From positions 14,108-73,176 of the forward strand of contig NZ_JAHKJW010000031.1 of assembly GCF_019710745.1 (NCBI RefSeq): a stretch of 59,069 nt of DNA, in the 5' to 3' direction. A program made the translations under genes and the position numbers. Source of the DNA: Streptomyces beigongshangae. Its GTDB lineage: Bacteria; Actinomycetota; Actinomycetes; Streptomycetales; Streptomycetaceae. Below the pieces are notes generated by a model. That model saw only the letters and a program-made list of their open reading frames with translations, ran no database searches and was not told the DNA's origin. This document shows, piece by piece, positions 57,469 to 59,069 of the stretch (positions within the stretch are counted from its first letter, which is position 1; each line of letters begins with the position of its first letter).

Positions 57469-58617
57469 TCAGGCGGACTGTTCTTGATGCGGAAGCTCCT
57501 GCAGCAGCGCGCTGTAGGCATCGGGATGCTGCTCACGCAGGATCTTCAACCATACCCGGGCGCCCTCCACGAAGGCATCCGGCTCCATCTTCAGATGCAG
57601 GTGAGTGACCACGGAGAAAGGGCTGTCGTACGGGAGCCGGCGAGGCTGCACGCCCTCTCCACGCGCCTGTTTCTCCAGCCCTTGCGTCTCCGAGGTATTA
57701 ACGGCGTTAACGGTTCCGGCGGCAGGAGCACCCGGGGCCGTCTCACCAGCGGGGGTATTAACGGCGTTAACGGCGCCGACAGCCGGAGCGCCCGAAGCCG
57801 TCTCACTGCTGGAGGTATTAACGCCGTTAACGGTGGCGCCTTCGCCGTCTCCCTTTGCCACGGGCTGACGCCGGCGCTGACGCGGCGTCTTGGCGGCCAC
57901 GATGGCCTTCTGTGCCTCGCCCGCCTGCTCCTTCTTCGGGAGTCGGCCGATCCGGCGGGCCGGTTCCACCTTCAGCTCGCCGCTCTCCACCTGCTTCTGC
58001 AGATCAGGTGTGAGCTCCAGCAGAGCCATCCGCTGCGACACCCAAGCAGGCGTCTTCCCCAGCCTCCGGGCAACCTCGCCCTGCGACCCGTGAACTTCCA
58101 CGAGTCCCTGAACTGCCTTCGCCTGATCCATGGGCGGGACGTCCACCCGATGAATGTTCGCGATCAGCGCGGACTCAAGGATGTCCGCCGCGCTTGCTGC
58201 GAGTTCGTCATTGACGTCGATACGCAACTCTTCAAGGCTGGCCAGGTGCGCGGCCGCCAGGCGCCGGTTGCCGTCGATGACGACGTACTCGGCTTCACCC
58301 AGCGCCTCCTCCTGCCCAGGGTGGGCCGTCAGGAAAGCTGTCCGGCGGGCCACCGTGACGGGCTGGATCTGCCCCTTCGCGCGCAGAGAGTCCGCGGTCT
58401 CTTCGACGCTGGTGAGTTCCTCGCGCGGGTTGAACGGGTTGTGCGCCAGCAGCTTCAGCTCAACCGAGGCAGGCGGCCTCTTGCCCTCTCCGGACATGAT
58501 CTGCGAGCGGGTTCGGATACGGCGCGGAGCTTCCTGCTCACCGCTCTGCGCGGTCTCGTCCACGCTGAAGCCGCGGGTGACCCGCTGCTGGCCGCTCTTC
58601 TTGCTGGTGTTCCTCAT
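57469..58617 (-). CDS. parB: ParB-type partition protein
   Basis: 382 residues from the ATG at 58617, overlapping the parA stop by ATGA. N-terminal ParB/Srx domain: NPFNPREELTSVEETADSLR, PVTVARRTAFL, VIDGNRRLAAAHLASL. HTH: QGEVARRLGKTPAWVSQRMA. Then a linker with three 20-residue repeats containing VNAVNT, whose DNA carries palindromes, and a C-terminal dimerisation-like part (FVEGARVWLKILREQHPDAY). With ParA it partitions the replicon. The NTPase motif GERR of chromosomal ParB appears as GNRR. Confidence 0.88.
   Translation of the reverse strand: MRNTSKKSGQQRVTRGFSVDETAQSGEQEAPRRIRTRSQIMSGEGKRPPASVELKLLAHNPFNPREELTSVEETADSLRAKGQIQPVTVARRTAFLTAHPGQEEALGEAEYVVIDGNRRLAAAHLASLEELRIDVNDELAASAADILESALIANIHRVDVPPMDQAKAVQGLVEVHGSQGEVARRLGKTPAWVSQRMALLELTPDLQKQVESGELKVEPARRIGRLPKKEQAGEAQKAIVAAKTPRQRRRQPVAKGDGEGATVNGVNTSSSETASGAPAVGAVNAVNTPAGETAPGAPAAGTVNAVNTSETQGLEKQARGEGVQPRRLPYDSPFSVVTHLHLKMEPDAFVEGARVWLKILREQHPDAYSALLQELPHQEQSA
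57698..57830. repeat. parS: Three TTAACGSCGTTAA palindromes at 60-bp intervals (parS candidate)
   Basis: The 13-bp palindrome is at 57698-57710, 57758-57770 and 57818-57830, spaced exactly 60 bp, each within GGTATTAACGSCGTTAACGG. The surrounding 60-bp units also repeat, encoding VNAVNT...ETA.GAPA. The AT-rich core stands out in GC-rich coding DNA. Location inside parB, symmetry and regular spacing suggest ParB-binding centromere sites, distinct from the chromosomal parS of Streptomyces (GTTTCACGTGAAAC). Confidence 0.65.
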
Positions 58618-59069
58618 ACCGCCAGTTCCTTCGCCAGGTCGCGCATCGCCTGCGCATGTTCGCTGTCCGGTGCGTACTCGAGCAACGGAATCTCACCGTC
58701 AGCGGCCTCCCGGCCCTCCTTTAGGTCACCAATCACCGCCAGGACGGGCGGGGCGGTGCTCTTCTCCCACTCGTCCTTGTTCTCCTTCACGAGCTTGCCG
58801 CGACGGCTGTCGTACGCATTGATGACCAACCCCAGGTAGTCGACCTGGATCCGGCCCTTCGCGCACAAGTCGTCCTTCTGCGACTTGAGCAGACGGAAAG
58901 CACGGTGGGATGCCTTATTGGCCCACACCGGAGTGATGACCCCCGAGCGGTCGGCAAGTTCACCTTCACGACGCCGCACGTAGTACAGAGCGGTGTCCAT
59001 GTTCAGCCCGAGGCTGGGCGGGCCATCGATGATGATGACGTCGTAGTCCGCCTCCAGCGGCTCCAACGC
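58614..59069 (-). CDS. parA: ParA-type partition ATPase (5' end outside window)
   Basis: The last ~150 residues are present. Walker A' and the N-terminus lie beyond 59069. Visible: ParA motif DVIIIDGPPSLGLNMDTALY (the DxPP-type Walker B), ITPVWANKASHRAFRLL, YLGLVINAYDSRRGKL and the end PLLEYAPDSEHAQAMRDLAK. ParA ATPases move ParB-bound plasmids over the nucleoid. The parA-parB order with ATGA overlap is the usual operon. Confidence 0.88.
   Translation of the reverse strand, partial: ALEPLEADYDVIIIDGPPSLGLNMDTALYYVRRREGELADRSGVITPVWANKASHRAFRLLKSQKDDLCAKGRIQVDYLGLVINAYDSRRGKLVKENKDEWEKSTAPPVLAVIGDLKEGREAADGEIPLLEYAPDSEHAQAMRDLAKELAV

Noticed and set aside
1..59069. CRISPR arrays
   Set aside because: No regular repeat-spacer pattern was seen. 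The only tandem repeats (57698-57830) are coding and have no variable spacers.
1..59069. tRNA or rRNA genes
   Set aside because: No cloverleaf with a GTTCGANTC-type T arm was recognised; the short hairpin CCCTGGT/ACCAGGG at 46111-46130 lacks the other arms.
1..59069. Telomere-protein genes tpg/tap, to prove a linear plasmid
   Set aside because: Nothing matching their usual sizes and positions was seen, so linear versus circular topology cannot be decided from this window.

Overview
This window looks like part of a large accessory replicon, most likely a conjugative plasmid, from a Streptomyces-type actinomycete. Base composition is strongly GC-rich, GTG and TTG starts are common, neighbouring genes often overlap by ATGA or GTGA, and many genes end in GC-rich hairpins. 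The families also fit: a WhiB regulator, an FtsK/TraB-type transfer ATPase, a KorSA-like GntR regulator, a pRL2-8-like small Cys protein, a DUF5999-like protein and an RRQRL-type zinc protein. ParA/ParB lie at the right end, and a Rep-like protein with iteron-like repeats lies at the left.

Layout. 1-2.7 kb holds two secreted proteins and an ArsR-type regulator, abutting a broken DUF721-like gene. 2.98-5.6 kb is a replication-like locus: a zinc-finger/winged-helix Rep candidate, two identical 15-bp palindromes and five TGCCAA-centred hairpin iterons. 5.6-9.6 kb holds regulators (XRE, GntR) and a coupled sensor-hydrolase-flavoprotein operon. 9.6-25.8 kb is a rightward plasmid backbone with an HATPase-like protein, WhiB, coiled-coil/membrane proteins and the TraB-like ATPase, interrupted by an IS5-family element. 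42.7-57.4 kb is more rightward backbone: a P-loop kinase, a Nudix hydrolase, a RapZ-C-like protein and many small conserved proteins in overlapping pairs. 57.5-59.07 kb is parB and the 3' part of parA on the minus strand.

The most striking feature is a set of five Tn554-like elements, i.e. cargo-carrying transposons moved by coupled tyrosine recombinases TnpA/TnpB, with or without a small DUF6262-like TnpC. Each sits inside a gene, and each gene reads in frame again when the element is removed. A deleted 1.38-kb remnant with an SDR gene splits a DUF5999-like gene. A 5.95-kb tnpABC element with an LRV-repeat gene and a 10.2-kb tnpAB element with a sigma-factor gene split one small membrane-protein gene into three pieces. 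A 5.2-kb tnpAB element carrying an HTH-sensor gene sits inside tnpB of the 10.2-kb element. A 6.9-kb tnpABC element splits an ASCH-like gene and carries a TetR repressor, a Vat-like streptogramin A acetyltransferase and a macrolide glycosyltransferase. All five face the same way, with tnpA at the right end and cargo at the left.

For partition, parB itself contains three palindromes TTAACGSCGTTAA spaced exactly 60 bp apart, which are good candidates for an internal centromere. All functional assignments come from reading motifs by eye. No database search was run.
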